From contig CANXME010000106.1 in the NCBI GenBank assembly GCA_948144175.1, positions 620,001-684,000 on the forward strand: a stretch of 64,000 nt of DNA, given 5' to 3'. This DNA is from Closterium sp. NIES-65. Lineage: Eukaryota > Streptophyta > Zygnematophyceae > Desmidiales > Closteriaceae. The position numbers and the translations under genes are program-made. How positions within the stretch are numbered: the stretch's first letter is position 1; every line of letters begins with the position of its first letter. The notes below the pieces were generated by a model. That model was given only the letters and a program-made list of their open reading frames with translations. It had not been told where the DNA came from and ran no database searches. Below, one piece after another: positions 31,470 to 44,169 of this stretch.

Positions 31470-32330
31470 TAGGGTGAGGGCAGTGCGGAGAGTAAAGCTC
31501 AGTGCTCACCGGACAGGGCAGTGCAGGCGGCTCGTGCGGCTCAGGCGGCTCGGCTGCTGGGCGGCTCGGGCGGCTCGGCGGCTCGGGCGGCTCGGGCTGC
31601 TCGGCTGCAGGGGCGGCTCGGCTGCAGGGGCGGCTCGGCTGCTGGGGCGGCTCGGCTGTTGGGGCGGCTCGGCTGCTGGGGCGGCTCGGCTGCTGGGGCG
31701 GCTCAGCTGCTGGGGCGGCGGGGCCGGGAGATGCAGCGGCGAGGCCGGGAGATGCAGTGGCGGGGCCGTCAGGTGCAGTGGCAAGGCCGATAGGTGCAGC
31801 TGCGGGGCCGGTAGGTGCAGCAGCGGGGCCGTCAGGGGTAGTGGCGGGGCCGGCAGGCGTAGTGGCGGGGCCGTCAGAGGGGACGGCGGGGTCTTCAGGT
31901 GCAGCGGCGGGGCCGTGTGAAGCAGCGGCGGGGCCGGTAGAGGGGACGGCGGGGCCGTCGGGTGCAGCGGCCGGGCCGGCAGAGGGGACGGCGGGGCCGT
32001 CGGGTGCAGCGGCGGGGCCGGCAGAGGGGACGGCGAGGCCGTGAGGTGCAGCGGCGGGGCTGGCAGAGGGGACGGCGGGGCCGTCGGATGTAGCGGCGGG
32101 GCCGGCAGAGGGGACGGCGGGGCCGCGTGGGCGGCGCTAGGGGGGCCGCGAGGGCGGCGCGACGCAGCAGAGCCGCGAGGGCGGCGCGACGCGGCCGTAA
32201 GGCCAGCGCGACGTGGCCCAAGTCGCGCGCGCGAAAAAAAAAAAAAAAAAGGTCGCGCGCGCGACTCGCGGGGGTCACAAGGGCAGCGCGAGAGGGACTA
32301 GGGGGAGCGCGCCTCGGGAAGAGGAGGGCG
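31470..32330 (-). repeat. GC-rich tandem-repeat leader of element H
   Basis: GGCTGCTGGGGCGGCTCG units of 17-18 bp (about 31550-31710) precede units of about 40 bp with GGCAGAGGGGACGGCGGGGC (about 31720-32120). Near the PBS end lies an inverted repeat (32222-32234 with 32253-32265, arms GTCGCGCGCGCGA) whose loop is an 18-base poly-A/GG run. Confidence 0.82.
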
Positions 32331-32373
32331 CGCTCCGGGCAGAGAAAATTTCTTTGGTGGGCCCTTAAAAAAA

Positions 32374-32404
32374 ATGGTCCTTAGGAAGGACCTGCTCTAT
32401 ACCA
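32374..32404 (-). promoter_or_regulatory. PBS and hairpin of element H
   Basis: TGGTATAGAGCAGG (minus strand), then GGTCCTT-CCT-AAGGACC, a seven-pair hairpin, then a T run and GGGCCCACC. Confidence 0.75.
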
Positions 32405-32541
32405 TGTCGAGATTAGAGAGAAATGGATGGCACTATGGAATGAGACAAGGATACAAGTACCAACCCTAATTGGGTTGTACCCCCTATGGCCTACCCCAAC
32501 AGCAGCCTACAATACATGCATCAGCTAAATATAATCTGACA
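32405..32541 (-). repeat. 5' LTR of element H
   Basis: 137 bp, three differences from 27967-28103, followed by the TSD CCCAT. Confidence 0.92.
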
Positions 32542-32589
32542 CCCATCAGGTGGTGGGAGTAGTCGCTGTCGAGCAGGACTACTGCTGGG

Positions 32590-33844
32590 TTCGCCTACAC
32601 AGCCGCCGCCACCGCTTGGAAGTCCTTCCCGGCCTCCGGCGCCAGCGAGACGGTCGGCTCCACGACGCCGCCCAACGAGCACGACACTGTCTTGTCGTCT
32701 CGCCCCTTGCCACCAGCAGAGGAGTCGGCGTCCTTCGCCGAAGTCGACGTCTTGGTCGGCTGCTTCCCCTTTGGCAGCTGGTGTCCTCCTCGACGAGGAC
32801 GACGACTGCCAGACCTCCCGCGGCCTCCCTTGGCATCGTCGTCGTCAGAGTCACTGCGGTCGGGGCACTCGAAGGAGAGGTGGTCGGGGTCGCCACACAG
32901 CCAGCACTCCCGATGCGACTTCCTCCTCCTCGACCGCTGTCCTTGGTCGACTTCTTCTTGTCGACCTCCTTGGTCGACTTCCAACCACTGCTACCACCGC
33001 CGCCAGACTGTCCGCGCTATCCCGGTCGACTTCTTTGCTTCGCCGGGGCGACGAAATTGGCTTGCGCCAAGAGCTCCTGGGATCGCTCTGCCTCCTGCAT
33101 CGCCTCGTCCTGCAGGATGTACGGGGTCAAGTTGTCCTCGTTAAGCGTCGTCCTTGTGCCCCGCGCCATTGACAGCCGCTTTAGGAGGTTGTAGTTGCTC
33201 GACAGTCCCTGCATGACGTGGGTGACGTACGACGCCGTCGAGTACTGCGCGCCGGCCATCCTGATGGTGGCGAGAATCTGCCTGGCCCGGTTGCAGTAGT
33301 TAGTCGCCGTCTCCTCGTCGATCATACGCAGGTGTGTTAGCTGTCCCTCCAGCTGGGCGATGAACAGGTCCTCGCTGACTTGGTAGGTCGACTCAATGAA
33401 GTGCCACGCCTGGTGGCCGGCGTCGAGGTACTCCCGACACCACTTCAAGGCGATCTGCACGCCCGGCGAGCAGCATCGCGAAATGACCATGAAGGTCAAT
33501 AGCTATACTGCTCGGAACTCCGCACGTAAGTCAAGGTCATCCGGCGTCGCCACAGTACCTCAAGAAAAGTTGATCAGCCCAGCCATCTCCAGCTGGGGCT
33601 CGATGGCTTCCTTCCAGGTGAGGATGTCCTGTCGACCAACAAGCGGCGGGGTGACCAAGATCCTGTCCTGCGCAAGCTTGAAGTAGCCGTAGCTTGGTGC
33701 TATCCCGCCCGCCGTTACCTGGGTCGCCGACATCGGCGACAAACCACTTCGTCGTCCTCCAACGTCGCCCTGCGAGGAGCTTGCAGCCGCCGACGACTGC
33801 ACCCCTCGCGCCAGAACGCCGCCGACTTCATCGGCGTGAATCAC
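32590..33844 (-). pseudogene. gag remains of element G
   Basis: Starts near 33844 with a Ser/Gly-rich N-terminus, then YFKLAQDRILVTPPLVGR and ILTWKEAIEPQLEMAG, typical of copia Gag N-terminal domains. The region to about 33017 holds the Gag core (HFIESTYQVSEDLFIAQLEG, YCNRARQIL). A classical zinc knuckle, CWLCGDPDHLSFEC (CX2CX4HX4C), lies at 32865-32906, followed by a basic Arg/Gly/Ser stretch. It is broken in a few places. H lies between this gag and the protease of G. Confidence 0.82.
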
Positions 33845-33906
33845 ACCACGCTGCCTCGACGTGCCTCCCGCGCTGCTACCGACTTGGCCACCTCCAGCGT
33901 TGACGC

Positions 33907-34032
33907 TGTGAAGAAATGAGGAATGGATGAACTAGCAGGAAGGTGGGTACAAGTATGAAAACCTAAAAGAGTCGTACCCCATATAGTCTACCCCACTACA
34001 ACCTAGATAGACTATAGCATACAAACTTGACA
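33907..34032 (-). repeat. 3' LTR of element E
   Basis: 126 bp, TGTGAAG...AACTTGACA, next to the polypurine hairpin CACCCCCATAGGCAAAG. Confidence 0.9.
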
Positions 34033-34228
34033 CACCCCCATAGGCAAAGTGGGGGAGAACAAGAGGTCACAAGACCAATCAAGCAAAGTACAGCAAGCTC
34101 AGGTTGGATCACAACGTCACCACACAGTCTGAGCACAAGTTCAAGGCCACAAGGCCAGTTCACAAGCAAGATTATATATAAGGTAAACAAGCAAGGGCAG
34201 GTATAGATAGATCACAGTACAATCAAGG

Positions 34229-34520
34229 TCAAGAAGTGAGCAAGTGAGGCAAAGTAGGCACAAGACCTAACAGAGTGCAGAAGAGCTGATGATCACAAGG
34301 CGCGAGTGCCTTGGTGAAGATATCAGCTGTGTTGGCCTGAGAGGCCACGTAAGCAAGACGCAGCTGACCACGCTGCTGTAGCTCATGAGCAAGCAAGTAG
34401 CGAAGAGCAATGTGCTTCGTTCTGTGCTCCAGTCTGTGCTCCCGACAGAACGCCAACATGGCCTTGTTGTCTACGTACAGAACTGGAGGAGAACGAGGCG
34501 GCTCCCCGAGGTCAGTCAGC
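34229..34520 (-). pseudogene. C-terminal RNase H remains of element E, left of F
   Basis: Minus-strand motifs LYVDNKAMLAF, EHRTKHIALRY and ANTADIFTKALAP identify the C-terminal half of copia RNase H. The sentence is interrupted by F at TCAGC (34516-34520) and resumes at 41803. Confidence 0.85.
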
Positions 34521-34652
34521 TGTTGAAATGAATGAGTAGGAATGATTGAACTAAGACTGAAAGCAGTACAAGTACCTAACCCTAGAATTGTGTACCCCCT
34601 ATAGGCTAACCCACTGTAGCCTAAACAAGCCCAACATGTATAATGTTTGACA
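34521..34652 (-). repeat. 3' LTR of element F
   Basis: 132 bp, TGTTGAAATG...TGTTTGACA, next to the polypurine hairpin. Confidence 0.93.
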
Positions 34653-34889
34653 CACCCCCATAGGCGAAGTGGGGAAAAACTAGGGGTCACAAGACCAGTC
34701 AAGTAAAGCAAAGCAAAGCAAGCTCGGGGTGGATCACAAAGTCACCACACAGTCCGAGCACAAGTTCAAGCCCACAAGGCCAGTTCACATGCAGGAGTAC
34801 ACACACACACACATATAAATATATACATATATATATATAAGGCTAGACAAGCAAGAGCAGGTATATATATATGTAACACTACAAGCAGG

Positions 34890-37800
34890 GTCAAGAGGTG
34901 AGCAAGTGAGGCAAGACAGGCACAAGACCCAGCTGGGTACAAAAGCGCTGATGATCACAAGGCGTAAGCGCCTTGGTGAAGACATCAGCAGTGTTGGCCT
35001 CAGAGGCCACGTACGCAAGCCGCAACTGACCACGCTGCTGTAGCTCATGAGCAAGGAAGTAGCGGAGAGCAATGTGCTTTGTTCTGTGCTCCAGTCTGTG
35101 CTCTCAACACAAGGCCAGCATGGCCTTGTTGTCTACGTAGAGGACTGGAGGAGAACGAGGCGACTCTCCAAGGTCGGTCAGCAGGTAGGTGAGCCAGCGA
35201 AGCTCCTGAACAGCCATGGCCCCTGCGTAGATCTCAGCCTCACAACTGGAGCCGAGAACAGAAGACGAGCGAGTAGCCCGCCACGAAACAGAGCCAGAAC
35301 CAAGGCTGAAGGTGTAACCCTGTGACGACCGCTGCGTAGCCTGGTCGTCAGCCCAAGAAGCGTCTGCGTGACCAGTGAGGACCACTGGACTCCGCCCTCC
35401 AAGCACAAGCCCCATGCCCGACGTACTACACAAGTAGCGCAACACCCTCTTCGCTGCAGCCATGTGCTCTGGTCGGTGTCTCCCAGGAGCAACATAGCGT
35501 GCGAGAATGCTAAGAGGGTATGCAAGGTCAGGTCGAGTGCAGGTCATCAGGTACATGAGGCAGCCAACAAGCTCTGGGTACAATCCACTCGACTCTACGG
35601 ACTCATCCGAAGTCAGAGCTGAGAGCGAGTGTCGAGTAGACAGAGGAGTGGCCTGAGGCGAGGAGTACGTGAAGCCGAAGCGCTGAAGGACCTGCTGCAC
35701 CATGTGTGACTGAGTAAGGGTGATGGTGCGGCGTGCTCTGTCCCGGGTGATCTGCAAGCCAAGGTAGCTACGCAGTTCACCCAAGTCTGTGCACGTGTGT
35801 CTCTTTTGCAGCTTGGACTTCACGTGGGCGAGTCCAGCAGTGTCAGCTGTGGCAAAGACCAAGTCGTCGACGTACACGAGGATGTAGAACGGCGGCAGAG
35901 AAGTGTCGGTGCGTAGAAACAGGGACGGGTCGGCAGTGGAGGGAGCAAACCCAAGAGCCGCAAGTGTAGTCCTCAGTGTGTCGTGCCACTCATGCGGTGC
36001 TTGGCAAAGAACGTAGACCGGCCTCCGAAGGCTCCACTGGGTGCCAGGAGGAAAAGTCCCAGTGAAGCCAAAAGGGCGGCGCAGCCAGATCTCCTCGTCA
36101 CGCTGCCCTGCAGGATAGCAGTGCTGAAGTCAAGAGAGTGTAGCTCATAGTCACGGTGAGCAGCTACGTGCAGCAGTACCCGAAGAGTGGTCATCTTCGG
36201 GGTGGGAGAGAAGGTATGAAAGTAGTCAACTCCCTGCCGCTGACTGAAGCCATGAGCCACGTAACGCGCCTTGAAGACAGGCGGAGAACCCGGCGGCCGC
36301 TTCACCCTGAAAATCCACATGCCACTGACGATGTTCGCCCCAGGAGGAGGGACAACATCAACGTAGGTGCCTGTGGACTTCCACGAAGCCATCTCAGCAT
36401 CCATAGTTGCCAGCCGCTGAGAAGAGTAGGGACCCTCTATTGCCTCCGCGTAAGAGCGTGGAGTCGGGATGTCAAGTGCATCCGGGTCTGCCTCAGGGGT
36501 AAGCAGTACGGACACGAGATGAGGTGAAGCAGCGGCCAAGCACTGGAACTCCTCCTGCCTGTCCTCAAGGACGTCCGTGCCAAGGGCACACTCACCCCCG
36601 ACGGACGGAGGACAGACAGACTCAGCAACTAGGCTAGCGGCATAGTCTAGACGACAGACGTCAGCAAAGTCGACAAGCTCAGCAACTAAGGCAGACGCAG
36701 CAGCGGATTCAAAGGAAGGGTCACTGACAACAGTAGCCAGGAGACGCGTGACAGTAGGACTGGCAGCACGAAGGAAGTCAGAACCCGGGTCAGCAACAGC
36801 AGGAAGAGAGGACGCAGGAGGTGACGGCAGTGGGACATGCTGAGGGGCAGTGGAAGGACGAAGCGCCATCCGGTGAGTGCCTGGGACAGCAGGAAGACGC
36901 TGACTAGGGACATGACCACCAGTGAGAACAGCACGGACAGGCGACGCACGGCGAGACTCAGGCGACGCAGGACGAGACTCAGGCTCCCGACGCTCAGTAA
37001 GACCTCCAGTCGGACCTGTGTAAGGAGCAGGACCAGGGAGAGAGGAGGCAGACGGTAGCTGCGACTTCAGCGGGACAGACGGAGGACACCCTAAGGAGGG
37101 AGGAGGACAAGGAGGAGGAAGCTTACCAAGAACTTGCTGAAGGAGCGGAACAAAGTACGGCCGCTGTCGTGCAGCGACTCTAGAACCAGCAGAGACACCA
37201 GCGCCAAGATCCTCAGTACCAGCAGTAGCTCAAACGCCCGACTCCACAGCACCAGCAGCAGCACCAGCGCCAGGGTCCGCAGCACCAGCAGCAGCTCCAA
37301 CGCCCGGGTCCGCAGCACCAGCAGCAGCTCCAACGCCCGGGTCCGCAGCACCGGCAGCAGCTCCAACGCCCGGGTTCGCAGCACCAGCAGGAGCTCCAAC
37401 GCCCAGGTCCTCAGCACCAGCAGTAGCTCCAACGCCCGTTTCCGCAGCACCGGCAGCAGCTCCAACGCCCGGTTCCGCAGCACCAGCAGGAGCTCCAACG
37501 CCCGGGTCCTCAGCACCAGCAGCAGCTCCAACGCCAGTAGCACCACGAGCAGCAGTGGAGTCCGTGACACCAGGCGCGCCACTCCGAAGCGTGCAGCGCC
37601 GCTCGTACCACTCACGGATCCACTCACGGGAGGGGAGCTCCCGACTAGGAAGAGAAGCACCTGCACCAGACCCTGTAGTACGCCTGGCTCCAGAGGTACC
37701 TCTCCTGAGGCTGCAGTACTGTAAGTACCACTCACGCAGCTGCACCAAGGAGAGGGCTCCTCCAGGTGTAGGACCCTCTAGCCCAGCACCTCCAGACTCA

Positions 37801-40800
37801 GAACCCCCTGACTCCGGACGCTGCGGCTCAGCACCCCCAGGCTCAGCACCCCCAGGCTCAGTACCCCCAGGCTCAGCACCCCTAGGCTCAGCACCCCCAG
37901 ACTATGCACCCCCAGTCTCAGCACCCCTAGGCCCCGCACCCCTAGGCTCAGCACCCCCAGTCTCCGCACCCCGAGGCTCAGCACCCCCAGTCTCCGCACC
38001 CCCAGGCTCCGCACCCCCAGCACGACGAGAGTCGACAGCAACCTCAACAGGCTCAATCGGGTCTACCTGAGACACACCTGGGGGAGCGGCACCCTGAGGG
38101 GGGAGGGGGTCTACGACGGCAGCACCTGGCGTGAGGAAGAGAGGCGGGGGGGGGGAGCGGGGCAGTGCGGTAGGGGAAGAGGCGGTAGTAGGGGACGGAC
38201 TCGTCAAAAGTGACGTCCGGAGAGGGCAAGACCCGGCGCGAGGTGGCATACTAAAACTGCCAACCAGGCGCGTCCGGGACAAAGCCAAGGAAGACACAGG
38301 GAACAACACGGGAGGAGAGCTTGTCCGCAGACGTATCGCGGACAAAAGCTCGAGATCCCCAGACCCGGAAACGCGATGCATCGCCAACCTCCCCCGTCCA
38401 CAGCAGTGTGGGCGAGGTCTCCGGCAAGGAGACACGGGGCCAGAGGTTGAGCTGATGCGCAGCGTACCGGACCGCAAACGGCCACAGAAAGTGGGGGGCA
38501 ACCGCATGGATCAAGGAGGTACGGGCGACCTCCATGACCAGGCCAATGCGGCGCTCCGCAACCCCATTCTGCTGTGGAGAGGCCGGAAGCGTGAACGACT
38601 GCTCAATGTCGTGCTCAGCACAGTAGGCTGCCAAGAGGTCGGAGGAGAACTCACCACCTCTGTCAGAGTGCAATCGCAGGACAGGAAAGTCCGAGTGAAA
38701 ACGCTCGCTGAGCTGGAGACGGGCTCTGCGGATCCAAGGGATTAAGACATCAGGGACCTCACCCTTGGTGCGCAAGGGGAAGACCGTGGTGTAGCGCGAG
38801 TAGTCGTCAACAACTACCAGGAAGTACCTCTCCAGACCCTGACAACGGACGCGGGCTGGGCCTCACACGTCCATGTGGAGCGTCTACAAAGGGTCAGTCG
38901 TCGGGGGAAACGAGGAGTGAGGAGCGGCGCGCTGCCGCCCCTTGACACAGGGAAGACAGGGAGGAGCAGGTGAGGGTGGGAGGGGAGGGAGGACCCTGGG
39001 AAGACCAGAGACAAGGTTCCGGGAGTGCATGGCACGAAGGCGGTGCACAGACGGGTGGTGCCAGAGGACAGTCTCGTGCGCTAGAGAGCGACACGAGCAG
39101 GGGGCAGACAACTGACCTGACGCGGACGCAGACGCAGACGCAGCGACCTGAGGGGACGCGGTAGTCAGTGTGTACAGGTCCGACCCCGGCTGCCGAGTGA
39201 AGGTAGCCAAGTGGTGGCCCGTACGAGCACACGTGCAGTGTGTCACACGCTCATAGGCAGGGGTGAACTGGTGATCACCCCCGTCTTGGAGTGCACAACC
39301 TGCAACCAAGTTCGTAGAGAACGAGGGGAGGTGGAGACCTGACACTGTGCCCGACGGGACCGCAGGACAGGGAAGGACATTGGAGGAGGTCGCAATGACC
39401 GGACCCCCAGAGGGGTCAGCGAGGGAGACAGCAACTGGCCGAGCAAGTGGCTCAAGGGCAGTGCGGTCACGAAAGAAGCAGCGAGAGGCACATGAGTCCA
39501 GTGTGAAGGTGTGCAGTGCTGTAGTCGACTCAGTACCAGGGGGGGCAGACACACAAGCACCTAGAGCAGCTGCCTCACCAGCACCTGGGGTAGCAGACAC
39601 TCGAGTACCTGAAGTGGCAGACGCACTAGTCCTAAAGCCCGGGTCGGGCGGGACACACAGGTACTCAGCACCCTCTCCACTAGTAGACATCACATACATA
39701 GCAGTGAGAATAGCATCAAAGTCTAGAGCATAGATATCAATCCCCTTCTTCAGGAGATCAATCCAGCGGGGCAGCTCAGTGGCGTGAGGGAACTGAACAC
39801 GCCAAGCGTCGTTGAGACGAGCGAAGCAACGCTGTGTGGCGTGCGGTCCCCCACACGGCTGGCCAGTGCGAATGACGTACGTGCAGCTAAAGCCACCCCC
39901 CCCCCCCCCCCCCCCCCCCCTTGTGCTGAGAGTACCACTCACGGACCTTCTGGGGCGACGGAGTGTGCTGCTGGCCCTGGCCACCGCCAGCGCCTCCACG
40001 ACCACCACCGCCGCCACCACCCCCTCGACCACCCCAACCCCTGCCGCTGCCGCATCCACCGCCACCCCCACCACCTCCTCCGCCCCGGCCACCTCCCCCA
40101 CCGCTGCCGCCACCCCCCCCACCGCTGCCACCTGCCCCTCCAGTCGCGCCACCACCCCCACCGCCACCACCTCCCCCACCACCGCCTCCCCCGCTGTCAC
40201 CGCCACTGCCCTTGCCCCCTTTGCCCTTGCCGCTGCGGTGCCCGCTCGAAGCAGACGCAGTCCCGACCTTCTCAGCACCAAGGAGGTCGAGAGCAGCAGC
40301 ATAGGCGACAGAAGGAAGAAGGGGGGAAGGAGAACACCCCTCAAAGAACGGGGTACGGGGGTCGCCACGAGAGGCACCTACAGCGACTATGCTAGCCTCA
40401 GCTGCAAGGAGTTCCTTCTCGAGGAGGGCAATGGTGAGCTCAGTGGAGCAGCGAGCTAGGAAGTGGTCCCTGACTGAGCGCAGAGTGTTAGGGAGGCGCG
40501 TGACTAGGTGGTAGAGAGTGAGCCAGAGCGGGGGTGGGTTCGTGGCAAGGAACTCATCAGGCATAGCGGCGCGGAAGCGAGCCTCACTAGTGCGGAGGTG
40601 TGTAATGAGGTCAGCGACTGTGTGGAAAGAGGCTAAGTCGGGGAACAAGTAGGGAAGAGAGAGACGGCCTAGTGCGGCAGAGGCCGGTAAGGAGTAGCGG
40701 GCAACGACAGCAGTGTACAGTGCCTGCGCAGTCTTGTGCTGCCCAAAGTGCTCGCGCTCATCTATCGGCAGGGAGTTGCGAATAGCGAAGCGAGCGTGGG

Positions 40801-40999
40801 CGTCACGAGTCTGCCATTGTGAGCGGGCAGTGCTGTCAGCAGTAGCAGCAGGAGCAGTAGCGTGGCCTAGGGCGTGATCGTACACTGAGATGTCCTCGTT
40901 GGCAGTGAGCTGTAGGAAGAGGTGTAGGTCATCAAGCCAGGTTTCGAACTTCACTGGGCGGCCCTCAGCATCAAAAGCTAGCACAGGAGGGCTAGCCAT
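34890..40999 (-). pseudogene. gag-pol remains of element F
   Basis: In minus-strand order: Gag from MASPPVLAF (40999; WLDDLHLFLQL, LSLPYLFPDLASF), glycine tract (about 40230-39960), Cys/His motif (about 39900-39830), protease (near 39480), integrase zinc region and core (about 39080-38250; HSDRGGEF, PQQNGVAERR), a linker of 15 bp repeats (about 38040-37780) and GAAAGA-type repeats (about 37540-37230), RT (about 36500-35700; YVDDLVFATAD near 35870) and RNase H (about 35400-34890). Gag and integrase are closest to those of element I. About seven breaks. Confidence 0.88.
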
Positions 41000-41039
41000 A
41001 GCAGTAGTAAGAGTAATAGTAGCAGTATGAGGAAAAGCA

Positions 41040-41600
41040 GTAGGGGCACCCCAAGGACAGGTAGGGCGGCTCGGTACAGTACGGACGGCGCGGCTCGGTT
41101 CAGGTAGGGCGGCGCGGCTCGGAAAGGGCGGCGCGGCTAGGTTCGGGCGGCGCAGCTCGGTTTGGGCTGGGCGCCTCGGTTCAGACTGGGCGTCTCGGTT
41201 CGGGCTGCTCGGTTCGGGCGGCTCGTTCTGGGTGGGGCCGTTCGGGGCCTCTAGGGGCGAGCGCGGGGTCGATCGGGGCCGATCGGGGCCTCTAGGGCCG
41301 AGCGCGGGGCCGATCGGGGCCTCTAGGGACGAGCGCGGGGCCGATCGGGGCCTTTAAGGGCGAGTGCGGGGCCGTACGGGGCCGCTAAGGGCGAGCGCGG
41401 GGTCGATCGGGGCCTCTAGGGGCGAGCGCGGGGCCGATCGGGGCCTCTAAGGGCGGGCGCGGGGCCGTACGGGGCCGCTAAGGGCTAGCGCGGGGACGAT
41501 CGGGGACCTTTAAGGGCGAGCGCGGGGCCGTAAGGGGCCTCTAAGGGCGAGCGCGCAGCCGTTTGGGGCCTCTAGGGGCCGTGAAAAACGAGGCGCCCTA
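41040..41600 (-). repeat. GC-rich tandem-repeat leader of element F
   Basis: CGGCGCGGCTCGG-type units (about 41060-41220) are followed by about ten units of 31 bp or so with GGGCCGATCGGGGCCTCTAG and GGGCGAGCGC. Confidence 0.85.
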
Positions 41601-41649
41601 GGGCGCAGTTAGGTAGGTAGGTAGTGGTGGGCCCTAAAAACGGTCCTAG

Positions 41650-41670
41650 CGAAGGACCTGCTCTATACCA
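41650..41670 (-). promoter_or_regulatory. PBS and start of hairpin of element F
   Basis: TGGTATAGAGCAGG, then GGTCCT-TCGCT-AGGACC (minus strand), then GGGCCCACC near 41623-41634. Confidence 0.75.
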
Positions 41671-41802
41671 TGTTGAAATGAATGAGTAGGAATGATTGAA
41701 CTAAGAGTGAAAGCAGTACAAGTACCTAACCCTAGAATTGTGTACCCCCTATAGGCTAACCCACTATAGCTTAAACAAGCACAAGATGTATAATGTTTGA
41801 CA
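41671..41802 (-). repeat. 5' LTR of element F
   Basis: 132 bp, five differences from 34521-34652, followed by the TSD TCAGC. Confidence 0.93.
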
Positions 41803-44143
41803 TCAGCAGGTAGGTGAGACAGCGAAGCTCCTGTGAGCCATGGCCCCTGCGTAGATCTCAGCCTCACAACTGGAGCCGAGAACAGAAGACGAGCGGGTAG
41901 ACCGCCACGAGACAGAGCCGGAACCAAGGCTGAAGGTGTAACCCTGTGACGACCGCTGCGTAGCCTGGTCGTCAGCCCAAGAAGCGTCTGCGTGACCAGT
42001 GAGGACCACTGGACTCCGCCCTCCAAGCACAAGCCCCATGCCCGACGTACTGCACAAGTAGCACAGGGGAGGGAGGGACCGGGGGAGACCAGAGATAAGG
42101 ACACGGGAGGCCATGCCTCGGAGACGAGGCAGGGAGGGGTGACCAAGGCGGTGGTGCCAGAGGAGAGTCTGGTGAGACACGAGACGATACGAGCAGGGGG
42201 CACACTCAGGACCAGACCTGGACGCTGCAGCAAAAACCTGACCCGACGCAGCTACCTCACCAGACTCAGCATCCGAAGGAGACTCAGTAGTCAGTGTGTA
42301 CAGGCTCGACCCCGGCCGACGGGTAAACATGGCCAAGTGGCGGCCCGTCCGAGCACACGTGCAGTGTGTCACTCGCTCACTCGTAGGAGTGAACTGGTGA
42401 ACCCCCCCGTCCTGTTGGTCAGCACCACTCACCAAGTTCGTAGAGAACGAGGGGAGGTAAAGACCGGACAGGGTGCCAGAGGGGGCTGCCAGACACGGTA
42501 AGACAGTAGAGAAGTGGGCAAGGACAGGACCACCAGAGGGGTCTGCCAGGGAGACCGCATTTGGCCGACTAAGCGGCGTGATTGTGGTGCGGTCTCGAAA
42601 GAAGGAGCGGGAAGCACCCGAGTCAAGGGTGAAGGTGTGGGAGGCCTGAGCCGACGTGGTACCTGAGAGCGCAGACTCACCAGCACCTGAGGGAGCAGAC
42701 TCACTAGTACCTAGCGTAGCAGCCTCACCAGCACCTAGAGCAGCAGCCTCAATGCCCAGTTCAGACGGAACACACAGGTAACAGTCACCCTCATCACTAG
42801 TAGAAACAGCATACATAGCAGCAAGAATAGTATCATAGTCAAGATCAAAGATAGCCACTCCCGCCCTAGACAGCTCGCCCCAGCGAGGGATCTCAGTGGC
42901 GTCAGGGAACTGGTGACGCCAAGCGTCCGTCAGGCGGCCGAAGCAGCGCTGGGTGGAGTGCAGACCCCCGCACTACTCACCCGCACGGTCGCCGGTACGG
43001 AGGACGTAGGTACAGGGGCTAGCACCCCCACCCCGCTCACGCCCAGCGTACCACTCACGAAGCTGCTGGAGGGAAGGGGTCTCACGAGTGCGCTGCTGCT
43101 GCTGGCGCTGTCCACCACCGGGGCCACCTCTCTGCGTAGAGCCGCGACCAGCTCCACTGCCGCCGCCGCCACCTCCGCCTCCTCCACCTCCTCCGCCTCC
43201 TCCGCTCCCACCGCCACCGCCGCCGCCACCCCCGCCTCCACTGCTGCCATCGACACCTCCACCCCCTCCACCACTCCCACCACCACCCCCACTCCCTCCA
43301 CCGCCTCCCCCTCCACCTCCGCCGCCCCCGCCAGCTCCTCCAGCGCCCTTGCCCCCCTTGCCCTTGCCGGTGCAACGTCTCCCGCTAGGGGCAGGCGCAG
43401 CTCCGACCGACTCGAGGCCAACGAGGTCGGCCGCAGCAGCAGAGGCAACAGAGGGCAAGAGGGGGGAGGCGGAACACCCCTCAAAGACGGGGGTACGAGG
43501 GTCACCACGAGAGGCCCCGATAGCGACTATACTCTTCTCTGCTGCAAGGAGGCGCTCCTCGAGGAGGTCAACGGTGAGTGCGGTGGGGCAATTTGAGAGG
43601 AAGTGGTCCGTGACTAAGCGAAGGGAGTCAGGGAGCCGGGTGACTATGTAGTAGAGGGTGATGTACATGGGGGGGGGGGGGGTTCTTGGCGCAAAACTCA
43701 GCAGGAAGCGCAGCGTGGTAGCGAGTATCACTAGTGCAAAGGTGCGTAATGAGGTCAGTGACTGTGGGAAAAGCGGCGAGGTCATGGAACAGGTACGGCA
43801 GTATGAGGTGGCTAAGGGCAGCAGCGGCAGGGGAAGAGTAGCGTGCAACTACAGCGTCGTACAAGGTCTTAGCACTCTTGTACTGACTAAAGTGCGCACG
43901 CATAGCGGTCGGTAAGTGGCGACGCATAGCAAGACGGGCAGAAGCATTGCGTGTGGCCCACTATGAGCGAATAGTTCTGTCAGCATCAGCAGGCGGGGCA
44001 GGAGAGGCACCAGACGTGAGATCGAACAGGGAGAGACCGTCTGCCCTGTCGCATTGTAGGAAAAGCTGCAGGTCATCGACCCAGACCTCAAAGTCAACAG
44101 CTCGACCCTCAACATCAAAGGTAAGGACACTGGGGGTAGCCAT
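41803..44143 (-). pseudogene. gag, protease and RNase H parts of element E, right of F
   Basis: In minus-strand order: Gag from MATPSVLTF (44143), Gag core (about 44100-43420), glycine tract (about 43360-43130), Cys/His motif (about 43020-42950), protease LDSGASRSFFRD (near 42610), the integrase zinc region HHRLGHPSLPR (near 42150) and RNase H (about 42050-41803; DASWADDQATQRSSQG). About three breaks. The protease-to-RNase H part is one open frame, 42858-41803. Confidence 0.85.
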
Positions 44144-44169
44144 GACAGCAGCAGTCTAGCGGTGAGGGC

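Larger units (their letters stand above)
27967..32541 (-). mobile_element. Element H: internally reduced copia derivative in G
   Basis: H is 4.6 kb with 137 bp LTRs (27967-28103 and 32405-32541) that differ at three bases (about 2%) and a perfect TSD CCCAT (27962-27966 and 32542-32546). It separates the gag of G from its protease. Parts seen are leader, gag, protease, integrase and a short C-terminal RNase H tail. No RT region is seen, so it is non-autonomous, and the remaining frames have about three breaks. Confidence 0.92.
34521..41802 (-). mobile_element. Element F: full-length-type Ty1/copia in E, broken
   Basis: F is 7.28 kb with 132 bp LTRs (34521-34652 and 41671-41802) that differ at five bases (about 4%) and a perfect TSD TCAGC (34516-34520 and 41803-41807) in the RNase H region of E. 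All parts from leader to RNase H are present in copia order. The coding region has about seven breaks. It is the innermost member of the D>G>E>F nest. Confidence 0.93.
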
